64,000 nucleotides of DNA. Source: Vicinamibacteria bacterium (GTDB taxonomy: Bacteria > Acidobacteriota > Vicinamibacteria > Fen-336). Location of the stretch: positions 33,278-97,277 of the forward strand of contig JAMQGV010000050.1 of assembly GCA_025994075.1 (NCBI GenBank). The letters are read 5' to 3'. Made by a program: the position numbers and the translations under genes. Below the pieces are notes generated by a model, which saw nothing but the letters and a program-made list of their open reading frames with translations, made no database searches and was not told where the DNA came from. The stretch's first letter is position 1. The number at the start of each line of letters is the position of its first letter. Shown in pieces: positions 1 through 7,309 of this stretch.

Positions 1-1
1 C

Positions 2-865
2 ATCGCGGCAGCCCCGGCCGCGGGGCCGCAGGTCCACCTCCATCGCGGCGAGGACAGCTACGTCGCCGGCGAGGAGACGGCGCTGCTGGAGTCGATCGAG
101 GGCCGCCGCGCCTGGCCGCGGCCCAAGCCGCCGCGGCCGTTCGCGGTCGGCCTCCACGGGCGCCCGACGCTGGTCCAGAACGTCGAGACGCTGTCGCGGG
201 TGCCGGCGGCGCTGGCCGATCCTGACGCGTTCCGCGCCGGCGAGACCACGCTCTGCTCGATCTGGGGCGACGTCGCCCGGCCCGGCGTGCACGAGGTGCG
301 GCTCGGCACCCCGCTGCGCGAGGTGATCGAGTCGCGCGCGGGCGGCGCGCCGGACGGGATCGGCCTGCTGTTCCCGGCCGGCCCCTCGGCTCCGCCGCTC
401 TCGGCCGCCCAGGCCGACCTGCCGCTCGATCCCGACGCGCTGCGCGCGGCCGGCTCGGGCCTCGGCACCGCGTCGCTGCTGGTCGTCGGCGCGTCGCGTT
501 GCCCGCTGCAGCTCGCCGTCTCGCTGGCGGGCTTCTTCGAGCGCGAGGCCTGCGGCCAGTGCCCGCCGTGCACCGTCGGCACCGCGCGGCTGGCGGGCAT
601 CCTGCGCGACCTCGAGGCCGGCAGCGCGCGCGGGCGCGACCTGCACTACCTGCGCGAGGCAGCCGGCTTCATGCAGCAGCACGGCTACTGCGCCCACGCC
701 CGCACCGGCGCCACGGCGGCGCTCGGCCTGCTCGCGCGCTTCCCCGCCGCGGTCGAGGCCCACGTCGGGGCCGGCGGCTGCCCGCACGGCGGCGCGCCGT
801 GCGATCCGTTCGCCCCCGGCTCGCCCCAGCAGGCGGCGATCGAGGCCGCGCTCGGCGCCGCATAG
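2..865 (+). CDS. nuoF: NADH dehydrogenase 51 kDa (NuoF/HoxF-type) subunit, 3' part
   Basis: The reading frame is open from the window edge, so the 5' part (FMN and NADH-binding regions) lies outside. The visible part begins with the family motif GEETALLESIEG, followed by GRPTLVQNVET, both typical of the 51 kDa flavoprotein subunit. An SLBB-like segment (PGVHEVRLGTPL) follows. Near the end CGQCPPC and a later Cys in HGYCAHA match the C-x2-C-x2-C...C ligands of the N3 [4Fe-4S] cluster. In complex I or NAD-linked hydrogenases this subunit oxidises NADH on FMN and passes electrons to the iron-sulfur chain. NuoF, HoxF and NADH-dependent formate dehydrogenase beta subunits share these motifs, and without the upstream genes I cannot tell which complex it serves. 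Confidence 0.85.
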   Translation: MAAAPAAGPQVHLHRGEDSYVAGEETALLESIEGRRAWPRPKPPRPFAVGLHGRPTLVQNVETLSRVPAALADPDAFRAGETTLCSIWGDVARPGVHEVRLGTPLREVIESRAGGAPDGIGLLFPAGPSAPPLSAAQADLPLDPDALRAAGSGLGTASLLVVGASRCPLQLAVSLAGFFEREACGQCPPCTVGTARLAGILRDLEAGSARGRDLHYLREAAGFMQQHGYCAHARTGATAALGLLARFPAAVEAHVGAGGCPHGGAPCDPFAPGSPQQAAIEAALGAA

Positions 866-870
866 AATCG
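863..870 (+). promoter_or_regulatory. Putative -10 element TAGAATCG
   Basis: The 8-mer TAGAATCG overlaps the TAG stop codon of the NuoF-like gene and lies 18 bases before the ATG of the histidine phosphatase, which has its own GGGGAGGG ribosome site in between. The same 8-mer recurs upstream of several other genes here, which supports a promoter role. No convincing -35 box is visible. Confidence 0.45.
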
Positions 871-888
871 CGGCGCGGGGAGGGATCG

Positions 889-1554
889 ATGCGGCACGCG
901 TGGTTGCTGGCGGCGGCCTTGGCGGTTCCTGCGGCGGCTCACGAGCCGCAGCCGGTGCAACTGCTCCTGGTGCGCCACGGCCTGGCCCTCTCCAACCTGC
1001 AGCCGCGGCCGGCGGGGCTCACCGACGCACAGCTCGACCACCTGACCGACGAAGGCCGCGCCCAGGCCCGCGCGGCCGGCCGCGCCCTGGCCGCCGCGAA
1101 ACCGGCGCTGGTCGTGTCGTCGCTGGCGATGCGGGCGCAGGAGACCGCGCGCGAGATCGCCGCGGCGCTCGGCGGGCTCGAGGTCCGCGTCGACCCGCGG
1201 CTGCGCTCGATGGAGATGGGCACCGACGCGAGCGGCGCGGAGATCGCGTGGTCCGCGCGACAGGCGGAGTGGAAGGCCGGGCGCGACCCGCGGCCCGCGA
1301 ACGGCGAGTCGCTGGCCGACGTCGTGTCGCGCGTCTCGGCGCTGGGCGCGGAACTGGCGGCGCGCCACGGCGGCAAGGCGGTCGTGCTGGTCGCCCACAG
1401 CGAGGTGATCGGCCCGTTCGCCGCCACGGCCGACGGCAAGAGCCAGCCGCAGGACCTGCTGCCGAAGGTGGCGAACGGCTCGGTCACGACTGTCGAGGCC
1501 GGGCTCGACGGGCGGCTGAAGCTGGTCGCACTCGGCGTGACGCCCGAGCCCTGA
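889..1554 (+). CDS. Secreted histidine phosphatase family protein
   Basis: A 221-residue protein with an N-terminal signal peptide (hydrophobic stretch ending AVPAAAHE at about residues 12-19) and the phosphohistidine motif LVRHG at residues 27-31. The partner histidine is in VLVAHSEV near the C-terminus, and the middle has the family pattern SSLAMRAQETA. It belongs to the phosphoglycerate mutase/SixA-like histidine phosphatase superfamily and is probably periplasmic. The substrate cannot be read from sequence. The ATG is chosen because it follows a clear GGGGAGGG ribosome site and starts the signal peptide. The next gene starts one base after this stop, so the two are probably cotranscribed. 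Confidence 0.85.
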   Translation: MRHAWLLAAALAVPAAAHEPQPVQLLLVRHGLALSNLQPRPAGLTDAQLDHLTDEGRAQARAAGRALAAAKPALVVSSLAMRAQETAREIAAALGGLEVRVDPRLRSMEMGTDASGAEIAWSARQAEWKAGRDPRPANGESLADVVSRVSALGAELAARHGGKAVVLVAHSEVIGPFAATADGKSQPQDLLPKVANGSVTTVEAGLDGRLKLVALGVTPEP

Positions 1555-1555
1555 C

Positions 1556-2407
1556 ATGCCCGAGCTGCCCGACCTGCTCCACGTCCTGGCCCGCCTGCGG
1601 GAGCAGCTCCTGGACCGGGCGGTCGAAGCCGAGCGGGTGCGCGACCCGGTGGTGCTCCGCTGCCTCGTGCGCGGCAACCTCTCGCTGGTGCTGGGCCGCA
1701 CGCTACGCGACGTGCTGCGGCGCGGCCACTTCCTGATCTTCCGCTTCGAGGGCCTCGACCTCGCCGTCAACCCGATGCTGGCCGGCCGCTTCCGGCTGGC
1801 GCCCCCCGGCGAGCCGGACGAGCCGGCCCTCGGCTTCGCCATCGAGTTCCGGCCCCGCGGCGAGGCGCCGGCGCTGGAACTGCGCTACCTCGACGAAAAG
1901 AGCATGGGCAAGGCGTATCTCGTGGCCGAGGGCGACTGGAGTGCGATCCCGGCCTTCCACAGCGGGGGCATCGACGTCCTCTCGCCGGAGTTCACCGCCG
2001 AGCGCTTCGTCAGCCTGCTGCGCCACCGCAAGGACCAGGTGCGGGTGTTCCTGCTCGACAAGAAGGCCCTCGACGCGATCGGCAACGCCTACGCCGACGA
2101 GGTGCTGTTCGAGGCCGGCGTCCATCCCAAGACCTTCTGCCGCAGGCTGTCGCACGACGACGGCGTGCGGCTGCACGGCGCGATCGTCAAGGTGATCCGC
2201 GAGGCCGTGGACGAGGTGGCCGCCCGCGACGCCCCGATCGAGGAGAAGGTGCGCGATTTCCTCAAGGTGCGGCGCAAGGAGACCTGCCCGCGCTGCCAGT
2301 CGAAGCTGCGCGTCGCCGGGGTCAAGGGCATGGACGCCTGGTACTGCCCGCGCTGCCAGCCGGAGACCCGGCCCGGCCTGGTCGACTTCCGGAAGACCGG
2401 CAAATAA
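1556..2407 (+). CDS. Divergent Fpg/Nei-family DNA glycosylase-like protein
   Basis: A 283-residue protein with the Fpg architecture: N-terminus MPELPD with the conserved Pro2 and Glu3, a helix-two-turn-helix segment (AIGNAYADEVLFEAGVHP), and a C-terminal zinc finger with Cys244, Cys247, Cys264 and Cys267. Classical Fpg removes oxidised purines such as 8-oxoguanine and then cuts the abasic site. Hand alignment to E. coli Fpg puts His58 at the lysine 57 position. The PRRFG segment reads EKSMG, and the zinc-finger arginine next to YC is replaced (MDAWYC). It is therefore a diverged family member whose lesion specificity may differ or be lost. It starts one base after the upstream stop codon, which implies coupling. 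Confidence 0.8.
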   Translation: MPELPDLLHVLARLREQLLDRAVEAERVRDPVVLRCLVRGNLSLVLGRTLRDVLRRGHFLIFRFEGLDLAVNPMLAGRFRLAPPGEPDEPALGFAIEFRPRGEAPALELRYLDEKSMGKAYLVAEGDWSAIPAFHSGGIDVLSPEFTAERFVSLLRHRKDQVRVFLLDKKALDAIGNAYADEVLFEAGVHPKTFCRRLSHDDGVRLHGAIVKVIREAVDEVAARDAPIEEKVRDFLKVRRKETCPRCQSKLRVAGVKGMDAWYCPRCQPETRPGLVDFRKTGK

Positions 2408-2413
2408 AGGGCG

Positions 2414-2442
2414 GCGGCTTGCAGACGGCCCCCGCAGGCCGC
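2414..2442 (+). promoter_or_regulatory. Hairpin in the infA leader
   Basis: GCGGCTTGC at 2414-2422 can pair with GCAGGCCGC at 2434-2442 (nine pairs including one G-U), leaving an 11-base loop. AAAA rather than a T-run follows, so it is not a canonical intrinsic terminator on this strand. It lies between the glycosylase stop and infA and could terminate weakly, stabilise the mRNA or shape the infA leader. The role is inferred. Confidence 0.3.
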
Positions 2443-2456
2443 AAAATGAGGGCCGA

Positions 2457-2675
2457 ATGAGCAAAGAAGACCTGATCGAACTCCAGGGCGTCGTCGTCGA
2501 GGTCTTGGCCGGGGGAAACTACAAGGTCAAGGTCGGCGAGAACCACGAGGTGCTCGCCCGGCTGAACGGCAAGATGCGCCAGTACCGCATCCGCGTGATC
2601 GGTGGCGACCGCGTCACCGTCGGTGTTTCGCCCTACGACCTCAAGCGCGGCCTGATCACCTACCGCGCCAAGTAG
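2457..2675 (+). CDS. infA: Translation initiation factor IF-1
   Basis: A 72-residue protein of the exact usual IF-1 length. It has the diagnostic start MSKEDLIELQGVVVEVL, the core FRV-equivalent NYKVKVGENHEVLARLNGKMR, and the ending SPYDLKRGLITYRAK. IF-1 is an OB-fold protein that occupies the ribosomal A site on the 30S subunit during initiation and helps IF-2 and IF-3 select the start codon. A GAGGG ribosome site lies four bases before the ATG. The ATG overlaps the end of a four-codon ATG-AGG-GCC-GAA-TGA reading frame, which may be chance. It sits alone here rather than in a ribosomal protein operon, as is common for housekeeping copies outside the spc operon. Confidence 0.98.
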   Translation: MSKEDLIELQGVVVEVLAGGNYKVKVGENHEVLARLNGKMRQYRIRVIGGDRVTVGVSPYDLKRGLITYRAK

Positions 2676-2679
2676 GACC

Positions 2680-3387
2680 CTGGCCCCCGCCTCCTGGCCA
2701 CGGGGTCTGCTGTTCGACCTCGACCACACCCTCTTCGACATGCACCGGGCCGAGCGGATGGCGCTGCGCGCCGTCTGGCGGAGCGCCGGCCTGCCGTTCG
2801 GCGGCGCCGTCCTGGCCCACTACCGCGCGGTCAACGACGAACTGTGGGCCGCCTACCGCCGCGGCGAGACGACGACGGCGGCGCTCGCCGTCGAGCGCTT
2901 CCGCCGGACGCTGCGCGCCCACGGCGGGGCGGAGCGGCTGGCGCCGCGGCTCTCGCGCCGGTACCTGCTGGAACTGGCCGGGCGCGGCGACCTGCTGCCG
3001 GGCACCCGGCGCCTGCTCCGCGCGCTGCGCGGGCGCAAGCTGGCGGTGGTGACCAACGGCATCGACCGCGTCCAGCGCTCGCGGCTGCGCGCCTCGGGCC
3101 TCGCCGGGCACTTCCACGCCGTCGTCACCTCCGAGCGCGCGGGCTACGCCAAGCCCGATCCACGGCTCGTCGAAGATGCGCTGCGGGCGCTGCGGCTGCG
3201 GCCGGAGGACGCGCTGATGATCGGCGACGACCCGCGCTCGGACGGGGCGGCGGCTCACGGCGCCGGGGTGCGCTTCGCCTGGGTCGACGGCGACGCCCCG
3301 GTGAAGCGGGCCAACGGCTTCCCCGTGCACTGGCGGGTGCGGACCCTGGACGAACTCCACGCCCGGCTGCGGCCGGCGCGGGGCTGA
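2680..3387 (+). CDS. HAD superfamily hydrolase
   Basis: A haloacid dehalogenase-like phosphohydrolase of about 235 residues. Motif I is FDLDHTLFD, where the first Asp is the nucleophile. Motif II lies around VVTNG, motif III around the Lys in GYAKPDP, and motif IV is MIGDDPRSD. It resembles the YjjG/HAD-IA group of small-molecule or nucleotide phosphatases, but the substrate is unknown. The first ATG in frame (2740) lies after motif I, so it cannot be the start. Between the previous in-frame stop (2653-2655) and motif I there is no ATG, GTG or TTG, only CTG codons (2680, 2707, 2710). CTG at 2680, just after the infA stop and a TAGGA sequence, is used here as the most likely start. Confidence 0.8.
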   Translation: MAPASWPRGLLFDLDHTLFDMHRAERMALRAVWRSAGLPFGGAVLAHYRAVNDELWAAYRRGETTTAALAVERFRRTLRAHGGAERLAPRLSRRYLLELAGRGDLLPGTRRLLRALRGRKLAVVTNGIDRVQRSRLRASGLAGHFHAVVTSERAGYAKPDPRLVEDALRALRLRPEDALMIGDDPRSDGAAAHGAGVRFAWVDGDAPVKRANGFPVHWRVRTLDELHARLRPARG

Positions 3388-3400
3388 CGAGGAGGAGGCG

Positions 3401-3955
3401 ATGGCGATCCTGAAGGTCGGCCGCATCGGACACCCGGTCGTGCGCGGCACCGCGAAGCCCGTCCCGCTGGCCGAGATCGAGACGCCCGCGTTCCAGCGCC
3501 TGGTCGACGACATGGTCGAGACCATGCACGAGTACGACGGCGTCGGCCTCGCCGCGCCCCAGGTCCACGTGCCGTGGCGGCTGGCCGTGATCGAGATCCT
3601 GCCCACGGACGAACGCGCGGAGGACGGCGTGCCGGTCACGGTGCTCGTCAACCCGAAGCTGACCCCGCTCGGAAAGCGCCGCGTCCGCGGCGTGGAGGGC
3701 TGCCTGTCGGTGCCCGGCTTCCGCGGCGTCGTGCCGCGCCACGAGCGGGTGCGGCTCGAGGCGCTCGACCGCCACGGCCGGCCGTGGAGCGTCGAGGCCC
3801 GCGACTTCTACGCGCGGGTGATCCAGCACGAGTGCGACCACCTCGACGGCCGCGTCTACCTCGACCGCATGGAAGGCTTGCGCTCGCTCGCCTACCAGGA
3901 GGAGTTCGACCGCTTCGGCCCCCAGGAACCGGTCGACGAGGGCGACGCCGACTAG
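3401..3955 (+). CDS. def: Peptide deformylase
   Basis: A 184-residue metalloenzyme that removes the formyl group from the N-terminal methionine of nascent proteins at the ribosome exit tunnel. All three family motifs are intact: GVGLAAPQ at residues 47-54, EGCLS with metal-ligand Cys101, and QHECDHLDG with His143, Glu144 and His147. A strong GAGGAGG ribosome site precedes the ATG. The gene follows the HAD gene by 13 bases, so they probably share an operon with infA, which fits a translation-linked cluster. Its TAG stop shares the palindrome CTAG with the stop of the convergent aat gene. Confidence 0.97.
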   Translation: MAILKVGRIGHPVVRGTAKPVPLAEIETPAFQRLVDDMVETMHEYDGVGLAAPQVHVPWRLAVIEILPTDERAEDGVPVTVLVNPKLTPLGKRRVRGVEGCLSVPGFRGVVPRHERVRLEALDRHGRPWSVEARDFYARVIQHECDHLDGRVYLDRMEGLRSLAYQEEFDRFGPQEPVDEGDAD

Positions 3956-4548
3956 AAGGTCGCCTCGACGGCGAGCGCCGCCTCCAGCCGCCGCAGGTAC
4001 TCGGCGAGCGGGATCTCGATCGCCCCGAGCGTCGCCAGGTGCGGGGTCACGTACTGCACCTCGAGCAGCCGGAAGCCGCGCTCGCGGAGCCGCTCGACCA
4101 GCGCCCACAGCGCCAGCTTGGAGGCGTCGGTGACGCGGTGGAACTTGCTCTCGGCGAAGAAGGCGGCGCCGAGGTGCACGCCGTAGAGGCCGCCCACCAG
4201 CACCCCGTGCTGCCACACCTCCACGGAGTGGGCGCGGCCGCGGGCGTGCAGGCCCGAGTAGACGCGCACGAACTCGGGCGTGATCCACACCGGGCGGTCT
4301 GCGGCGCAGCCCAGCATCACGTCGGTGAAGGCACGGTCGAAGCTGAACGTGAAGCCGCCGCGCCGGCGGCTGCGCTGCAACGAGCGCGAGGCGTGGAAGC
4401 CGTCGAGCGGGATCACCGCCCGCGGGTCCGGGCAGTGCCAGGTCACCACCCGGCGCCGCTCGGAACCCATCGGGAACACGCCCCGCGCGTAGGCCTCCAG
4501 CACCACCTCGGGGTCCAGCCCGCGCGACACGCCGACCAGGTCGTCCAT
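3952..4548 (-). CDS. aat: Leucyl/phenylalanyl-tRNA--protein transferase
   Basis: A 198-residue enzyme of the N-degron pathway. It transfers Leu or Phe from charged tRNA onto N-terminal Arg or Lys residues, marking proteins for ClpS/ClpAP. The sequence shows family signatures: LEAYARGVFPMG near the N-terminus, WHCPDPRAVIPLDGFH, an FTFSFDRAFTDVM segment and VEVWQHGVLVGGLYGVHLG. A longer in-frame ATG exists (4623), but it would run through the divergent thyX gene, and the ATG giving MDDLVGVS fits the family. Upstream, TAGCAT lies 13 bases before the start and could be a -10 box. The start lies only 13 bases from the divergent thyX start proposed here. Confidence 0.93.
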   Translation of the reverse strand: MDDLVGVSRGLDPEVVLEAYARGVFPMGSERRRVVTWHCPDPRAVIPLDGFHASRSLQRSRRRGGFTFSFDRAFTDVMLGCAADRPVWITPEFVRVYSGLHARGRAHSVEVWQHGVLVGGLYGVHLGAAFFAESKFHRVTDASKLALWALVERLRERGFRLLEVQYVTPHLATLGAIEIPLAEYLRRLEAALAVEATF

Positions 4549-4561
4549 GCTTCGCGGCGGA

Positions 4562-6124
4562 ATGCTACCCTCCGGCCCCGTGGAAGAAGTCCAGACCGCC
4601 GCTCCGCGCGTCACCCTGCGCAACGCCTTCGAGCGCGCCTACGACGGCGCGATCGCCGCCGCCCGCACCTGCTACTCGCCGCGGGTGATCGGGCCCGAGG
4701 AGGTCACGGAGGGCCAGCGCGCCTCGATCGGGCCGCTCACCTTCGACGGCGGCCACCACACCGTCTACCAGCACGCCCACTTCGAGTTCGGGCTCGAGAA
4801 CGTCAGCCGCCAGTTCGTGTGGACGTTCCTGCACGCCCACCCCTTCTACAACTCCGAGCAGTCGAGCCAGCGCTTCGTGCGCCTCGACGAGGTCCGCGCC
4901 TTCGTCCCGGCCGGGCTCTCCGCCGAGGCCCGCGCGGTCTATGACGCCGCCGTGGCCGAGGCGTGGCAGGCCTACCGCGAGCTGACCGAACTGCTGAAGC
5001 GGGACACGACGCGGATCGTCGGCGAGCTGCGCTACATCACCGAGCGCGCCTCGGACAAGCGCAAGAAGCGGGCGGCGCGCGAGGCCGAGAAGAAGGCGAT
5101 CGAGACCGCGCGCTACGTGATCCCGGTCGCCGCCTTCACCTCGATGGTCCACACCGTCTCCGGGCTGGTGCTGCACCGGCTGTGGCGGATGTGCCGCACC
5201 GGCGACGCGCCGGCCGAGACCGCCGCGGTCGTGCAGGCGATGGTCGACCTCGTGCGCGAGCGCGACCGCGACTTCTTCGAGCGGGTCGGCGAAGGGCCGC
5301 TGCGCGACGAGGAGATCGCGGAGCTGCGGCTGCCCCGCTTCGAGGCCGACGGCGACGCCGCCGCGCGCGAACTCGACGCCCTGCTCGGCGCCCGCGTCTC
5401 GCACCTCGTCGACTGGTCGGCACGCGCCGAGCCGACCACCGCCGAGGCGGTGCGGGCGGTGCTCGGCGCGACCGCGGCCAGCCTGCCCGACGACGCCGCC
5501 CTGGAGCTGCTGCTCGACCCCTCGCGCAACCGCCACCGGCTCGACACCGTCAACGTGCAGACGCTGTCGCCGCTGTCGCGCGCGATGCACCACGCGACCT
5601 ACACGTTCCTGAAGAAGCTGTCGCACACGGCCGACAGCCAGGACCAGCGCCACCGCATGGTGCCCGGCTCGCGGCCGCTGATGACGTTGACCGACACCCG
5701 CCGCCCCGACTACGTGACGCCGCCGCTGATCGCCGCGAACGCCGAGGCGCGCGAGCGTTACCTGCGGGCGATGGATCGCGCGTGGGCGGCGAAGAACCGG
5801 CTGCTGGAGCTGGGCGCCCCGCTGGAAGCGGCGCTCTACCTGCTGCCCAACGCCAAGGCGCTGCGCTTCCACGAGTCCGGCAGCCTGCTCTACCTCGCCC
5901 ACAAGTGGGTGATGCGCACCTGCTTCAACGCCCAGGAGGAGATCTGGCGGGCGTCGATGGAGGAGCTCGAGCAGGTGCGCGCCGTGCACCCGCGCCTCGT
6001 CCGCCACATGGGCCCGCCCTGCGTGCTGCGCGCGAAGCGGGTGACGCCGACCTGCACCGAAGGCGAGCACTTCTGCGGCGTGCCGGTGTGGACCAACTGG
6101 CCGGGCGCCGAACGAAGGCTCTGA
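4562..6124 (+). CDS. thyX: FAD-dependent thymidylate synthase, long two-domain form
   Basis: A protein of about 520 residues, roughly twice the length of classical ThyX. The flavin enzyme makes dTMP from dUMP using methylene-tetrahydrofolate. The N-terminal half contains YNSEQSSQRF, related to the end of the ThyX motif. The C-terminal half contains SHTADSQDQRHRMVPGSRP, a second ThyX-like segment, and the protein ends with a Cys-rich stretch (GPPCVLRAKRVTPTCTEG). This matches the long ThyX-related proteins of several GC-rich phyla. The exact RHR-x7-S signature is altered in the first half. Start choice is uncertain: ATG 4547, ATG 4562 and GTG 4580 are all in frame, and 4562 avoids overlap with the divergent aat gene. 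Confidence 0.85.
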   Translation: MLPSGPVEEVQTAAPRVTLRNAFERAYDGAIAAARTCYSPRVIGPEEVTEGQRASIGPLTFDGGHHTVYQHAHFEFGLENVSRQFVWTFLHAHPFYNSEQSSQRFVRLDEVRAFVPAGLSAEARAVYDAAVAEAWQAYRELTELLKRDTTRIVGELRYITERASDKRKKRAAREAEKKAIETARYVIPVAAFTSMVHTVSGLVLHRLWRMCRTGDAPAETAAVVQAMVDLVRERDRDFFERVGEGPLRDEEIAELRLPRFEADGDAAARELDALLGARVSHLVDWSARAEPTTAEAVRAVLGATAASLPDDAALELLLDPSRNRHRLDTVNVQTLSPLSRAMHHATYTFLKKLSHTADSQDQRHRMVPGSRPLMTLTDTRRPDYVTPPLIAANAEARERYLRAMDRAWAAKNRLLELGAPLEAALYLLPNAKALRFHESGSLLYLAHKWVMRTCFNAQEEIWRASMEELEQVRAVHPRLVRHMGPPCVLRAKRVTPTCTEGEHFCGVPVWTNWPGAERRL

Positions 6125-6132
6125 GCCCGGGC

Positions 6133-7305
6133 GTGGGCGCCCGCGGCGTGCTGCTGGTGACCGGGGCCTGGCACCCCGAGGCCGCCGGCGGCAGCCTCCA
6201 GGCGCGCGCCCTCGCCCACGCCTGCCGCGACCGCGTCGCGCTCCACGTGCTGGCCACCAGCCGCCGGCCGGAGCTGCCCGCGAGCCTCGTCGACGACGGG
6301 GTGCCGGTGACTCGGGTGGCGCTTCGGCCCGAGTCGCGAGCTTCCGTCGCGGCGGCGAGCCTGCGCCTGGGAACGGCGCTGTGGAAGCTGCGCCACGACG
6401 TCGCCGTCGTCCACCTCGTCGGCTGGTCGCGCAAGGCCGTGCTGCTGACGGCGCTCGCCCGCGAGCTGGGGCTGCGCGTCGTGCTGCGGCTGACCTCGGC
6501 CGGGGCCGACGATCCCGTGGCCTTGCGCGCCCGCGGACAGCTCGCCGCCTGGGTCGCGGGCACCGCGGACGCCCTGGTCGCGCCCAGCCCGGCCCTGCGC
6601 GAGCTGGCGCTGCGCGCTGGGATCGACGCGGGCCGCGTGCGCCAGATCGACAACGGCGTCGATCTCGAGCGCTTCCGCCCCCCCTCGACGGCCGAACGGG
6701 CGGCCGCTCGGGCCGCGCTGGGCCTGCCGGCAGCCGGGCCCCTGGCGCTGTGCGTCGGCCACTTCGCCCCGGAGAAGGGCCAGCGCGAGCTGCTGGCGGC
6801 GTGGGCCCGCGGCCCCGGTCGCGCGGGCACGCTGGCTTTCGCCGGGGCCGAGCAGGCCGCCAACCCCGAGGTCGACGCCGGCTACGCGGTGGCGGTCCGC
6901 GCCGACGCGGCCGCGCTCGGGCTCGGCGACCGCGTCGCGTTCCTCGGCCACCGCGAGGACGTGGCCGCCGTCTATCGCGCCGCGGACCTGTTCGCGTTCG
7001 CGTCGCGCCGCGAGGGCCGGCCCAACGTGGTGCTGGAGGCGATGGCGAGCGGCCTGCCGTGCGTCGTCCATCGCCTGCCCGGCATCACGGACGACCTGGT
7101 CGAAGACGGCGTGAGCGGTCGTCTCGTCGAGGTCGGCGACGGCGACGGCCTCGCCGCCGGCCTGGCCGAGGCCGTGTCCGATCCGGCCCGGCGCGCGGCC
7201 TGGGGCGCCGCCGCCCGCGCGGCCGTTCTCCCCCGCTCGCTCGCCGCCTGCGCCGAGGCCCACCTCGCGCTGTGGCGGGACCTGGGCGCGGGGGTATCCT
7301 CCTAG
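6133..7305 (+). CDS. Glycosyltransferase family 4 protein
   Basis: About 390 residues with a GT-B fold. The N-terminal half begins GVLLVTGAWHPEAAGGS, a typical acceptor-side glycine loop. The C-terminal half has VGHFAPEKGQRELL and the donor-site pattern EGRPNVVLEAMASGLPCVV, which holds the EX7E motif of retaining GT4 enzymes. It probably transfers a sugar from a nucleotide donor to a cell-surface glycan or lipid at the cytoplasmic membrane. The acceptor is unknown. The frame stays open far upstream inside thyX, so the true start is taken as GTG 6133, just after the thyX stop. GTG 6148 and CTG 6121 are alternatives. The next gene follows after four bases. Confidence 0.85.
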   Translation: MGARGVLLVTGAWHPEAAGGSLQARALAHACRDRVALHVLATSRRPELPASLVDDGVPVTRVALRPESRASVAAASLRLGTALWKLRHDVAVVHLVGWSRKAVLLTALARELGLRVVLRLTSAGADDPVALRARGQLAAWVAGTADALVAPSPALRELALRAGIDAGRVRQIDNGVDLERFRPPSTAERAAARAALGLPAAGPLALCVGHFAPEKGQRELLAAWARGPGRAGTLAFAGAEQAANPEVDAGYAVAVRADAAALGLGDRVAFLGHREDVAAVYRAADLFAFASRREGRPNVVLEAMASGLPCVVHRLPGITDDLVEDGVSGRLVEVGDGDGLAAGLAEAVSDPARRAAWGAAARAAVLPRSLAACAEAHLALWRDLGAGVSS

Positions 7306-7309
7306 CGCC

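Noticed and set aside
499..888. Longer N-terminus of the histidine phosphatase
   Set aside because: The upstream extension is an Arg-rich shadow of the NuoF-like gene, and the ATG at 889 has a ribosome site and signal peptide.
2740..2742. ATG 2740 as start of the HAD hydrolase
   Set aside because: It would remove the catalytic motif I, which is intact just upstream in the same frame.
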